A DNA stretch of 64,000 nucleotides, taken from positions 124,001-188,000 of the forward strand of contig JAKTTT010000041.1 of assembly GCA_030581615.1 (NCBI GenBank), written 5' to 3'. Under the pieces are notes generated by a model that searched no databases, was not told where the DNA came from, and saw nothing but the letters and a program-made list of their open reading frames with translations. Shown piece after piece: positions 12,715 through 24,198 of this stretch. Source of the DNA: Alloascoidea africana. Lineage: Eukaryota > Ascomycota > Alloascoideomycetes > Alloascoideales > Alloascoideaceae. Each line of letters starts with the position of its first letter. Position 1 is the first letter of the stretch. The position numbers and the translations under genes are program-made.

Positions 12715-14618
12715 TCAAATGCCCAAAGACTTCAACGAAGGTAACCTCGTTTTCCTCGGTTGATGGTCATTGTTTTTGTCTCCTGAAAGACTTATAGATG
12801 ATGTGGGGGATTGATTTCTCAAGTGCTGGTTCCTTTGTGGCAGCAGAGAAGTGTAAGAACTTGAGACCGATTGATAACCAGTTCTTGAAACGTACTCCGA
12901 GCTACTTGTATTACCACTATAACAAGGCAAATGCTTGTAAGAATTGAAACTAGAAGAATTGCCCATCTTTGTAGGTAGGAAGAGCGTTCCCTCCCTAGAA
13001 TACGGAGAGGGCAAAGAATAAAAACTCTGTGTGTAGTTGGTATTCGGGATTTCACTATTAAAAGTAGGTTTCGGACCAATTCTAGAAGTGCTTAGATTTC
13101 TCGGACTTTGAAATTCTGAAGTTTTTGAAGACTTTAATTCCTTGTTCATTCCTACATTGTCTTTCTCTCCAGGACCAAACCTTTTTGAATCAAACTGACA
13201 ATCTTTATTTGCGAGTAAAGAGGTAGGAAGTGTCATAATCGAATTACCAAGATCTTCGTGAAAACTAGAAACATTGGCGGGTTGGAAATGCAGTGATTGG
13301 TTGCTGATATCGACCTGTTGAATTTTCTGAAACTTTGGGCAGCTGAGAATCTCGTTAATGTGTCTTGAACCTCTCTTCAAGTAAATGTTTTTGCTGAAAT
13401 CAACTTACTTACCTCTTACTTCCTTCTTTTCTCAATCTCAGACGAACTCCTTGCTCACTGACAATCTTTGTCAATTGAGTTGAGGGAAAAGACCCCGTAT
13501 ATGATTTTGATGTTAAGACTAGAGAAAACAACAAATTTAAATGTTAGCAGAGTTCGAGTGTATTCCTTTCCATTAACCAGAGACGTATCGCTGTATCCCA
13601 GGATTAATGCCGGTCTGCATTGCAAAACTACCAAAGTATGCATTAATTCCAGCACAACTTTCGGTTGAGGAATTATGTTTTTCCTTGTATTAACATTTCG
13701 ACGTTTGGAATCAAAATTGTTGTTCCCTCATCTGCCGCTCCCATAAGAATACAATACCTTTCATCGTCTTCAGTTTAAAATGGTACAGAGAAACCTAAAC
13801 ATATGCTAACCTTCAAAAGCTTTGGAAAACACGGAGTGCTTATATACAAGAGACTTTCCCCTTTACAAATCAAATTTGGCTGTTAGTTAAAAATTCAATA
13901 AAGTAACTCGTAACAATAGTGCTCACAGCTGCTCATAAAGAGAGAACTTTAAACGGTATCTACCAGTGGAAACAATAGAGAGGTCTCCAAAAACAAAGAG
14001 AAGAATTGATTCATCATTGACAGCTATTTTGTGACCTGATGAAGCTCGAGTACCAATTAATGGACTAGCTAGGTCAAGGGTACTATCGCTTTGGTAAATG
14101 AAACTGTTTTTAGACTGTTTTCTTCGGGTTTTGCTGAAACTTGTCTTTGGCCTAGAAGGTCTATCTATCAAAGATACAGAAGCACTTGATTCTTTTGTTA
14201 TGGATCCATCAATCCTAAAAGATGAGTTTTCTTCAAAAGAAACGGGTTCAATCTCGCATAGCATTGTATAGTTTGTTATAAACAACCATGGGGGATTGCA
14301 TTCTAGTTCTTGATTTATTAGAAGGGCTTGAAAAATTGTAGTCCAGGGAAACTGACCATTTACACCATTCTCATGTGATTCATCCTTATCATAGTCTTGA
14401 TCCATGATTGCTGGATTGAGGACTGCAAGCCTGACAATTGGGGGCGGATCAATTGTTCTTCTGTCGCCCAAGCCCCCTTTATCATACCGCAAAGTTACCT
14501 TGCAATGAATTGGTTGTTGGACGACTCTCATACTGTAAATAAAGTCATTACTAATTAAAACTTCAGGATATATGGAGCTGCATTGTTGGTCATATTGTCG
14601 ACTTGAACGCCTTTGCAT
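12715..14618 (-). CDS. velvet-domain regulator A (four exons)
   Basis: Velvet-domain transcription regulator; family members (VeA, VelB, VosA, Ryp2/Ryp3) are fungal DNA-binding regulators of development and metabolism. Exons deduced: 14618-13927, 13860-13811, 13518-13413 and 13372-12715, giving 501 residues. The domain begins almost at the N-terminus with RVVQQPIHCKVTLRYDKGG and DRRTIDPPPIVRL, continues with ECNPPWLF, FVFGDLSIVSTGRYRLKFSL and SVFSK, and ends with STQLTKIVSEQGVRLRLRKE. Between the first two parts lies a low-complexity Ser-rich insert. The C-terminal about 220 residues are disordered and finish in LPSLKSLGI. Introns 1 and 2 have CTAAC-type branch sites; intron 3 is only 40 nt. 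Velvet gene B has the same exon pattern. The splice sites are read by eye; the domain call is firm. Confidence 0.85.
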
Positions 14619-17600
14619 ACTACAAAGTTTATTTGACCTTTAACAAGATTTCTTTTGATCTGTATAAGGAGGCTAGATGTGCGTGGTTGGAAATAGTCAG
14701 GGCCGGATACTTATTTTATATGCGAAACTTAGGGAATGTCATTATCTGACGTTCTAAAATTCGTATGTACACTAAATTTATTTATTGAATAGTGTACCTA
14801 TATGGGGAGAAACTTACAGTCTGAGCATGAGTAAGTATCTGAGGAGCAACTTTGTAATAATAAATCTGTATCTGTTTCTATTATTATCTGCACTCCAACC
14901 TCGTCTTCTGTGCGATAAAGTTGGAAGATATATCAGAACAAATATTTGCAAGTGCGGCAGACATACAAATTAAACCGTTCACTTAGAAAGAGACCCACCT
15001 CAATGCTGGATGGAAGTCTCAGTTCCGGTTATTCGGAGCTCATCTTTCCAATGTCGTTAGTCTTGGTGATTTTCAGCGCTTACTGAGATAGGAGCTTTGC
15101 AAAATTTGATGGAAAAGATTTAATGGATTTATGTATGATCGCATGCCCGCACCCTCCTTTTACTCTTTCAAGTGGCATCAATTCTTGTTTTTCTTGATAT
15201 CTCTCGGTTTTCAAACTGAACAGACACTGAATTATCGTTTTCTTATTGGAACACATGTTTTGACAAATACAATTTGCGATCGTTTGCCGATATCAATCTA
15301 AGATTTCATCTACTAAAGAAGCGCAATCAATTTTCGATGGTGCACCAGGTACTCATTGCAACACCCTAAGCAGTTTGCGAGAATTGAAATTGTGAACTTT
15401 AAAATTTACTATTGGCATAACATTGGGAAGCTACAAAAGGAATAATTTTGGCAAAAAAATCACAGATAGGACAGAAATGTTTTCAATAGTTTAAAAAATA
15501 CTTGACAGATAGATAACATGTAAAAACTAATCTCTTAAATCAATTTTGTTAAAATTTCAAATGTATGTAAAAACAGAGCTTTCCTCGATATTTATTTTAT
15601 GCCATATGCTTCAGACAGGTTAAGAAGAAGCTCCCACTATATATTAACAGGAGGATAATGGTAGCTTAATTATAAGATTCGGTCTGGAATCTTGACTCGG
15701 ACTACTTTAAGCCTTTAAATGATTCCAGGAGTTGGCCCATTGAAGGAGATAGAATGAAGGAAGAGCGAAAGTTGCTTGAAGCAGACCAGACGTATTGGTC
15801 TCAGTTGGGGGGATGAGCGCGAGGTGGCTGCATGACCATGGAAATAGAAAAGAAAAAGAAATAAGAAATACATCATTATGAGAGTGGCCTGCATCGTTTA
15901 CTAATGCGTAAATTCATGTGCCCAAGCATATTTAATAGAGAAGTTTAGCGAGTTTGCTATATATACAGTGTAGATGTACCTTTTGGATTTGAGACTTTTC
16001 TCTTCAAGACTTACGAAGCAGCTAATCGTAACAGTTTGCATGCTTCCCAAAGTCAAAGGGATACACACAAAGCATTTTGCATGGATCAACGACCCATTCG
16101 AAATAATTGTTTACGTTTGTTATCCGTATTTTTAAATGAAAACCGTTGAACCTTCCGAAAAAAATCTTTTAGTAAACTACAATATTCCTTTGTAAATTTG
16201 CTGTTGTTTATAGACACTCTCACAAGCATTCATAGTTACCTTTCATTGTCCTTGAAGACAAATCATTTTTTCCTAGAGATACAACCCTGGAAAGAGTATA
16301 TTATACCGCCAGTTGAATGGCTGAAGCCCGCTAGCAAATGAACTAGGAATATTGTCTTGAAGCGATGGTTAAGATAACTGTGTGCATCGTCTTTTAAATT
16401 ATAGTCTTATTTATCTAACATTCTTGTCCGTGCTAGGACTCCGCGGGTTGTCTTTTTCAATGGAAGGTTAAGATCCATTGAGAAATCTTAGTAAAAGTGC
16501 TCCTTTAAAAACTACTCAAGAGTAAAATGAACTACTAAACGGCGCATTAAGGGATTTCCCCCAATAAATTTTGATTATGGGTGCTTTAAAGCCTTTGATT
16601 TTCGGGTTCTCGTTGTGGCCGTCAACCACCAAATTCCGACCTAGTAGAGCTTCCATCTGATGAAGATCTCAAATAACAAAAATAATGAACAAACAGAACC
16701 TGGCACCGATAAGCAAGCTAAGCCTCATAGGAAGGGAAATGTATTTAGATTTTGTTCTTATTTGCTTCTAAGGATAATAATTAAATCCCTTGAGATGATC
16801 ACCACCTCTATTATTAAGTTAGATCATTGAGTTCAAGGGGGAAAATATCCTGGGCACTCAAAAATAATATAGGCATTGGTTTGAAAATGATTCGCGCTCT
16901 AGAAAGATGTTATTTGGCAGAATTTCCTGATATAATACAACCCGATCTTTGGTTTAAATTGGACATATCTCTCATTCATTTTTTGTTACTGCAACAAACG
17001 CACTTTCACTGACAGTAACATTCGTTCTTATGTTTCGTAAGAATTTTTCATTTTAAAAAACCTAAAATGAAGAAACCATCAAATAACTCCGAAAACAGTA
17101 TATATTTGGTTTTTACATGCTTCTAATCATACTTTCAGTGTTTTCTTTGACAACTTGAACAGCTCTTTAACCCTCCTTCGCAATGCTTTTTTTTTTTATG
17201 TGCTTGAACGCTTTGGAAGGCGGGTGAATATCGAATACCCTTTCACAGGTAATTCGTCGGTTTACGGACATGCTGACATTTGAATATGAGAAACTTGACA
17301 GTTATATAGGCCAAACCAAACATAAGTCTCTATTAAGAAAAAGAAAAGATGCAATTTGAACTGTTCTCTAACTGTTTCTACAGTCAAATTGACACCAAAA
17401 ACCCTCCTCATTACAGGCGTCATGTTGCGCTGGGAAAAGTAAATTATATGCTTGATCTGATACTTAAGCCTACAACTTTTTGAGGAGAAAACGAAATGAA
17501 AAGAGCTGAGACGAGCATCGTAGTCTCTAAATATTCTTGTACGTACATCTGGGGCGTCTTTGCTCAATACATGCCTGTTCCTTTCTGGACTCAAATCATT

Positions 17601-20600
17601 TAGCAATTGGTTAGAGTGACAGCTATTTTGCAAAGCGTTGTTTTTCTTTGTTGTTAGTGTATTAGTTTAGGAGGCTATTCTCTACCGTCCAGCTAGAAAT
17701 TGAAAATTCATTTCCTGTCAGAATACGACAGTAACTTCAAATGGAGAGTCTAAGATAGATCAACAGCCAAGTATGGTAACTCCAGGTTTTAGTTCAATCT
17801 ATACTAAAGGTTTCAAGAGTTCTGGTGTCCTTTGAACTTTACCAAGAAATGTTTGCATTAAATCATGCCCCTGAAAGATTCACATTTTTTTTCTTATAAG
17901 GGAGAGATTTACCAAAATATCTCTAGTTTTCTTTATTTTGGATATAAAATGTAGAGCCTTTAGTATATTTCAAAGCTCGGCATGGGCATATGCGATGGTA
18001 CAAATATCGTTAACTTATAGTTTCACAGGGCTATGCTCACCGTTTCAGTAAAAACGTATCTCCATAAGGCAAGCCTTAATGAAAATGAAAGTAAAAAAAG
18101 CCCGAATCTTGTATATTCTTTTCCTTTTTTTAGTAATGATTGTAGAAATGAAAGAATACTGAATGACTTTGATTTGGAGCAACTACTACCTAAGAATTGT
18201 CTTTTTGCGAAAAAGGATGACTCATTTACTTTTAATGTAGCCTTCAAAAAGAGCTTACTTAAATGATTCATTTTCCATTTCAGAGCAAGATCGAAAGAGT
18301 AATATGAATTACCGCTAAAATGTTTTAGCAATTTTTTCAATCCAAGTGGAAATATCCTTTTGCATAGCGGATCATTTTAACTTGTCAAGTTCGGTAACTG
18401 ACATTAATATGGATTATTACGGGGATAATCAAAAACTGTTGAAAGAAGTGATGATAATCTGGTTATTGCCAATTTTTTCTTACCCATTTTGAATTCTTGA
18501 TTCTTTGATGCCATTTTCAGTTTTAGTCAGCTGTAATGTATCAGAATGGTAGTCTTTGAAAAAGTTTCAGACAAGGACATTATATCACTTTAAAGCTCAT
18601 AGGAGAGTGCAAGTTGTGCATGCCTTGAACTCCTAGAAATCAATGAATTCTTCTGAACCTCTGCTTTCTTTATTAAGTCTTCTCCAATTCTTTTCACCTT
18701 CCCCTGTCGTGCCCTCCTGTCCATCCTCTCGGTACTCTCAGCATAACCGTTCATTAACTTCGTCTAATTGATGCTTACGAGCTGAATGATTTGACAGTAT
18801 TCAAAGCAATCATAAAGATAGTTTGCAAGCATGCCTAAAATGGTTATTCAGATTCATTTTTTATTACGCTAAAATTCTATTGTTCCATTGATATTTACTG
18901 TTAAAATCATAAGAGCAGATGAATGAGAAGGCCAGATCTCACAACTATGCAAAGATATCAATTTCTCACAAGTTACTTCTAACCTGAGTATGTAAAACCC
19001 TAGAAAAGTGACCAAGTCTTTAGTAATACAAACAACGCTGAAAAAGCTATGTTCAAGGTAATATGCGCCGGAATTCCTAGCATTGCTCGATAAGGATAAA
19101 AAGAGACTCCTCAATAATTAGTGATTTGGAAGGACTGATCAACAGGTAAATCAAATTCCCGTCAGATTGACTTCATATGTCGGTTTTTTTGGCAGCCATA
19201 TAAAGCTAATGCTCGTCTTTCTTACACTAAAGCAAAAATGGTATCAATTCTTGAACTTAGAAATTGGTCTTGCAATTGAATACACACTTGAAGAAAACCG
19301 AAAACACAAATCTGAATTCTCAGCTATTCCAGACTGTTTAGGAATACTCAATACAAGTTTCGAAGCATGTAAAAATTTTAAACTTTCCTCATTTGAAACC
19401 GGGGTGAAGTTGGTAGTTCAGCTTGAAGAAGCTTTATCAGCCATTAATTACCACCGATAGCCGAGTGGCCAATTAATCTATAAAAGGAAAGCATATAGAT
19501 GCTATTGGAGAATGGTGACCAACAAAAGTGCTCCCTGCAAGCAATGAAAAATAGGAACAACTGAAGAGACAATCATTTTAACTACTCCAATGTCTGCCGG
19601 TTGTAGAAATCTCATAGGGAAGGGGACATATTCAAGTTAGGATTAATTACTGTGGATATGGCAAAATTCCAAAGTAAGAACATCCCATATTACTAACAAG
19701 TATTAATACAATATAATGCATGTTTTAAGTTTGCTTTATTTGTTGGTGCATTGCCTGCCAGTCTGGTTGACCTTCTTCTGAAGATGTTCATCCCTGATTT
19801 TGCTACCAACCGGCTAAAACAAACACTCAATGGAGCAAAATAGCAATACCTAACAGAATTGTAGTAAGTTTGACGCTTTTCAGATTTATTGGCATGATGC
19901 TGTTAATGCCATTCTACCTATTACCAAGTGACAATAGAAGAATTTAAGTCTTTGTTCCATTTTCTAGTACCATGTCACTGTACGACAAGTGGTCAAGTTC
20001 ACATCCAGATTAGCCAAATCCAACTGCCTAGATAGCTCTAAGATCCCCCGACAAATCCTAAAGATGAGGATTACTTTTTGACTGGAGTTATTCCCGAACA
20101 AACTAAATACCACACTCAGAATAACTTTGGCACTATTTTACATTCTATAAAAGTAGTTTTCCAAAGTGTTTCGCCATTAATAGTAATAGCAGGAAGCCAA
20201 GATAAGGCAAACACACACTGCTCAATACACATTCTACGTAAGTTAAAAAGGACCTCGTTGAAAACAAGTCATATGGCATGGATTGTAAAAAATTTGCGCA
20301 TCAAGACATGTGCTTCAAACGCAAGTGGAGTTTTGATATATTTCTTGAAAACAGTTTCCTCGTTTCATTTTGATCATGATCTCCCTAGCAATACTACAGC
20401 TCTTCACCAAGTATTGGTCAACATTGTAGTCATACATGCGGTAGGCTAGGATGTAAGTGCTCCTAATAGCCTAATTCCACAGAGTAGTCGCTAAAACGGC
20501 GCTTGGATAGAAAATTCCTAGTTCAACAGTTCTATTAGCATTAATCCATTTGAACCGATTGCTGAGTTTCCTTGCGGATTGACAAAAGGTAGGAAGGGCA

Positions 20601-21019
20601 ATGTACAGTGGCGGACACAGGAAACTAGGAAAGGCTACCACGAATGCGGTCTGATTAATGAACACAAAAGGAATAGGGAGTCACAACCAACTACGGAAAA
20701 GATCTAAAGACTATGTAGTAGATCTGAAGATCGGAGCACGAAGAAAACCTGGTACTAAAGAGCATGATCTCCTTCTAACATAGATCATATACCACACCCA
20801 TACACCCAAAACCATGCTTCGGATGAAAGTAAAGTTGTTCGGACCGAACTTCTGAATTACACTGACTTGCTCGGATGTTCACAAAACAACGACCCATAAG
20901 ATCTTTAAATTAGTTCTTCTTCTCTGTTTTTTCTCCATATGCGTTGATAACATTTCATAAACCAAGATATCATTTGTTTTTATGAATTCAACGACCCTTC
21001 GAATCAGCTTTGGGTTGTA
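14619..21019. other. gene-poor region between velvet A and the Rch1-like gene
   Basis: About 6.4 kb without a recognisable gene. Open frames of 100-123 codons (17,262-17,633 minus, 18,023-18,340 minus, 20,078-20,449 plus) lack ATG starts or any known motif and are close to what AT-rich DNA yields by chance. The proximal part must hold the promoters of velvet A and of the carrier gene. No tRNA was found; an isolated A-box-like motif near 19,456 has no partner B box. Confidence 0.55.
14660..14817 (-). other. possible 5'-UTR intron of velvet gene A
   Basis: A perfect GTAAGT donor on the minus strand begins at 14,817 and a pyrimidine-rich TATACAG acceptor ends at 14,660, about 40 nt before the velvet A start codon. 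The spacing (158 nt) suits a leader intron. No transcript evidence is available, so this is only a candidate. Confidence 0.25.
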
Positions 21020-22411
21020 ATGGTATCATTATCACCTTCTCCGAGCTCTCGATCTAAAGAGATTTTTGAACGAAAGGCATCATTAATCGAGGAAGATCTT
21101 AAAAACATTGAGGAATACAAAGAAGAAACCAACAAAATACCTGTTCCTTATCAAATAGAAACCCCGGCAGACCAGGAGAATGTTTGGTGCAAAAGATTAA
21201 GAGTTGTTGTCCAGTTTTTGATTTCTCAGTGGTTTTTAATTGGATTAGGCGTCTTCATCGCCCTCGCACACTTCTTCCCCCATTTTGCAGGGTCTGGAGG
21301 AATAATCGCGGGAGAGTACACAATTGGTTGGGGTGCCGTCGCAGTGATATTTTTGATTTCGGGGTTATCAATGTCAACAAAAGGACTTTTAAAGAATGCG
21401 GCGAATTGGCGCGCTCATATTGTTACGCAAACAATTTCATTTCTGGTGACTTCATCAATCATGTTTGGATTGTCAGTGGCTATCAAGAGTGCGAAAAACA
21501 AACGTATAAGTGACTACATGCTTGCTGGAATGATTATTGTAGGATCTACCCCTACCACTGTCTCCTCGAATGTTGTTATGACCAAACAAGCAAATGGAAA
21601 TGATTTACTGGCGTTGACCGAAGTCGTCATTGGAAATCTCATGGGGGTGTTTCTGAGTCCGGCCCTATTGCAAATGTACCTCACCAATTCCACTGGATTT
21701 GGTTTTGCAAATCCAGCAAATGAAGAATCCACTGGAACTGTTTATAGAAATGTGCTGAAACAACTGGGAATATCGGTAATGATTCCCCTTTTTGTGGGGC
21801 AGGCCTTACAGAATTTATTCCCTAAACAGGTTGACTGGACTTTGAAAACGTTTTATCTAAACAAACTGGGATCTTGTATGTTGCTTCTGATCCTTTTCAG
21901 CAGCTTTTCCACTGCATTTGATCAAAAAGCTTTTCAATCTGTCTCAACTGCTGCTATTATAATGCTCGTTTTCTTCTGTGTCAGCATTTACTTGTTTTAC
22001 ACTCTCATATGTCTGCTCTGTGCTAGACCTTTTTTAATACCTATCTTGTTCCCGAGATGCCCTATCGAAAGCGACTCTAAAGCCTACAGGGTTTGTTTTA
22101 AGATTTTTAGACCGTTTTATTATAGCAAACCAGATAGCGTTGCGATAATGCTCTCCGGAGCTGCAAAAACTGCTGCCCTGGGCGTCTCACTCTTGACCGC
22201 TCAATTCGGAGCAGATAATGTACACCTTGGGATTTTACTTGTGCCAATGATGATATACCAAGGGGAGCAGCTCGCAGCTGCCCAGGTTTTGATTCCCATC
22301 TTTAGAAAATGGATTGCAAAAGGTGAAAATGGGTGGGACGTTATCGTTACCGAGAATGAAAACAATTCAGACTTTAACGCAAGGACAAGAAATGACGAAG
22401 AGGGAAGTTAA
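21020..22411 (+). CDS. RCH1: Rch1-like SBF-family membrane protein
   Basis: A 463-residue polytopic membrane protein of the sodium/bile-acid symporter-like (SBF, SLC10A7) group. Yeast and Candida Rch1 is a plasma-membrane negative regulator of calcium uptake. After a hydrophilic N-terminus (about 65 residues) come roughly ten hydrophobic segments. Family motifs include LISGLSMSTKGL, the TPTTVSSNVVMTKQANGN loop, GNLMGVFLSPAL and, near the end, SGAAKTAALGVSL followed by YQGEQL. The length fits the family (S. cerevisiae Rch1 is about 434). No intron is needed. The ATG at 21,020 precedes a Ser-rich leader and is the first in frame. The 3' end converges on ARP9 with 150 bp between stops. Confidence 0.85.
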   Translation: MVSLSPSPSSRSKEIFERKASLIEEDLKNIEEYKEETNKIPVPYQIETPADQENVWCKRLRVVVQFLISQWFLIGLGVFIALAHFFPHFAGSGGIIAGEYTIGWGAVAVIFLISGLSMSTKGLLKNAANWRAHIVTQTISFLVTSSIMFGLSVAIKSAKNKRISDYMLAGMIIVGSTPTTVSSNVVMTKQANGNDLLALTEVVIGNLMGVFLSPALLQMYLTNSTGFGFANPANEESTGTVYRNVLKQLGISVMIPLFVGQALQNLFPKQVDWTLKTFYLNKLGSCMLLLILFSSFSTAFDQKAFQSVSTAAIIMLVFFCVSIYLFYTLICLLCARPFLIPILFPRCPIESDSKAYRVCFKIFRPFYYSKPDSVAIMLSGAAKTAALGVSLLTAQFGADNVHLGILLVPMMIYQGEQLAAAQVLIPIFRKWIAKGENGWDVIVTENENNSDFNARTRNDEEGS

Positions 22412-22561
22412 CAACAGTAGAGGCACTTCCTCGAGCTCGGAAAATTTGGTATCTGGACCTCATTTCAGATAAGGAGACTAGGAAGCAGAAAATTCCTTTA
22501 CTATATCATTGTAACAAATAGTGAATTATATAATTACAGTTAGAAAAACAATAAGACAAGT

Positions 22562-24051
22562 TTAGATATCCCAAATGGCTAATGGGCCGACTTCATTATA
22601 ATCATTTCTGCTGACATATGAGCCCTCTGAATGTCCTCCAAAAATCTGTTTTGCGGCGATTTGGGCACCTAAGAAAGAAGCATTATCGTATCCATAATGT
22701 TTCCATTCCGAAAAGTAATCGGGCATTTTTCCAAGCTTTATCGCAATTGGCGCTTGTCCGTGTGATACTGGCTGTGGGAACTGATTTAATCTAAAACTTG
22801 GAGTCGAAGCTCCATTTCTTGGAGTGTTTTGTCCCGAAGTATTGAATGCTGATGGCACCTCAGAGTACGTGTTTGTCCTCGATATAAGGTACTTGTCTTG
22901 TAAGGCAGAATAAAAGGCCTCTTTGAATCCTTTAATGGATGCGCCGCGACCAACAAGAATAAGACCCTCCCAGCAATTTCCTCGTTTTACTATTTCATCA
23001 ACCTTGGAAATGGATTTAAAAGTTGCATCAACTATCCTGTTTATCAACTCTTCTGTTCCTTTAAACCGTTCCTTGCCAACCGTGATTTCTTCATTATTGG
23101 AATCTAAAAAGGTATTGGTTTCTCTTTCGGCATTTGGCTTTTCAGCCTGCTTCTTGCCTTGCTTTTTCTCTTTCTCTCTTTGCTCAAGTATTTCCCGTGT
23201 ATTTCCGCTGGTAACAATAGCGGCAACATCAACTATTCCCTCTTCTTCTTTGTCGGCATTCTCATAAAGAAATGAGTTCTTTGCCGCATCTGCACTATTC
23301 AAAATCTCAAAAATGTTGGATTTCTTCAAGTCATCAATTCTCTTAGCTGGCCAGTCTGGCAAGAGCGCGGAGAGTGAGTTATTCATGGTGTTTCCACCAT
23401 AGTTTATCGTGACAATAGCATGCTCAACAGGGCAGAACTCAACGATCGGAGTAATTTCCGTCTTCTCATAGCCAACATCAACTACACACGTACAACTTTG
23501 CAACCCATAGGCAAACGAAGCAGCTAAAGCATTTGAAACAATCGTAAAAGCTGGAATCTTTAGGGTCTCAAACACGTACTGTGTGATTTTCTCGATGTTT
23601 ACGCGTGACCATCTACTATCTGACACCAAAAGCAAGGGAGTATACGGAGTGACGCTGAAGGTTTTCGTAGATGACTTGAAAATAAGTTTACTTCCAGTTG
23701 GGAGGTTAGCATTCAGCAAGTTTATGATTTTTCATGGGTGGGCCACGCTACTTACATCAGGTAATTCAGGGCGTCAACATTCACGATCTTACCCTTGACA
23801 ATAGGGTATATAACATGCTCGTCATCTCCAGTCGATGAAAAATATTTATCATCATCCAAATGTTCGGGATGCCTGTATACTTTTGTCGCAACTTCAATGC
23901 TTGGCGGAGTCAAAGAGTCCTGGAGACCCAATTGAGCAAGTGTGGTTCGAGAACCCGGAGCAATGACCTACAAAACATCGAGTTAGAAACTTTGATCTAA
24001 AATAAATTCAAGCACACTTACGAGGTAGTGGTCTTCTCTGAAAAGAGGCAT
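22562..24051 (-). CDS. ARP9: actin-related protein 9 (SWI/SNF and RSC subunit), three exons
   Basis: Nuclear actin-related protein that pairs with Arp7 in the SWI/SNF and RSC chromatin remodellers. Exons deduced: 24051-24022 (ten codons), 23967-23756 and 23690-22562, giving 456 residues, close to the 467 of S. cerevisiae Arp9. The start MPLFREDHYLVIAPGSRTTL resembles the family opening (PFR-D, I-P-S-TTL-Q-GL). Later motifs are SRWSRVNIEKIT, FETLKIPAF, VVDVGYEKTEITPI, NYGGNTMNN, LVGRGASIKGF and GAQIAAKQIF. A charged Lys/Glu-rich insert sits around the middle. Donors are GTAAGT in both introns; the second intron has a GCTAAC branch site and its acceptor (GGAAG) was chosen because only it keeps frame and restores the conserved helix. 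The start faces the 24,199 gene across a short shared promoter. Confidence 0.88.
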
Positions 24052-24198
24052 GCTTTCTCTATTATGTTGAACAAAACACGTCCTTCCTCGAAATGACGGG
24101 GCGAGATCTCATTCATACCTCCTGTTACCCGGTTATCACCGACCTTTCACCTTCCAAAAGAACTATCACTCTTCACGTCGCCAAACCACATTTGCGGC
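24052..24198. promoter_or_regulatory. 147-bp divergent promoter with Reb1-like site
   Basis: The only DNA between the ARP9 start and the divergent large gene. It contains TTACCCGG at 24,125-24,132, the core recognised by the yeast general regulatory factor Reb1, which commonly marks nucleosome-free divergent promoters. No clear TATA box is seen. Confidence 0.5.

Noticed and set aside
17262-17633. 123-codon minus-strand ORF
   Set aside because: No ATG at the start, no recognisable motif, and length within chance for AT-rich DNA of this extent.
19450-19470. tRNA A-box-like motif TAGCCGAGTGG
   Set aside because: No B box, no cloverleaf pairing and no T-run terminator at the right distance.
20078-20449. 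123-codon plus-strand ORF upstream of the Rch1-like gene
   Set aside because: Begins at TTG, no motif, and composition like its surroundings.
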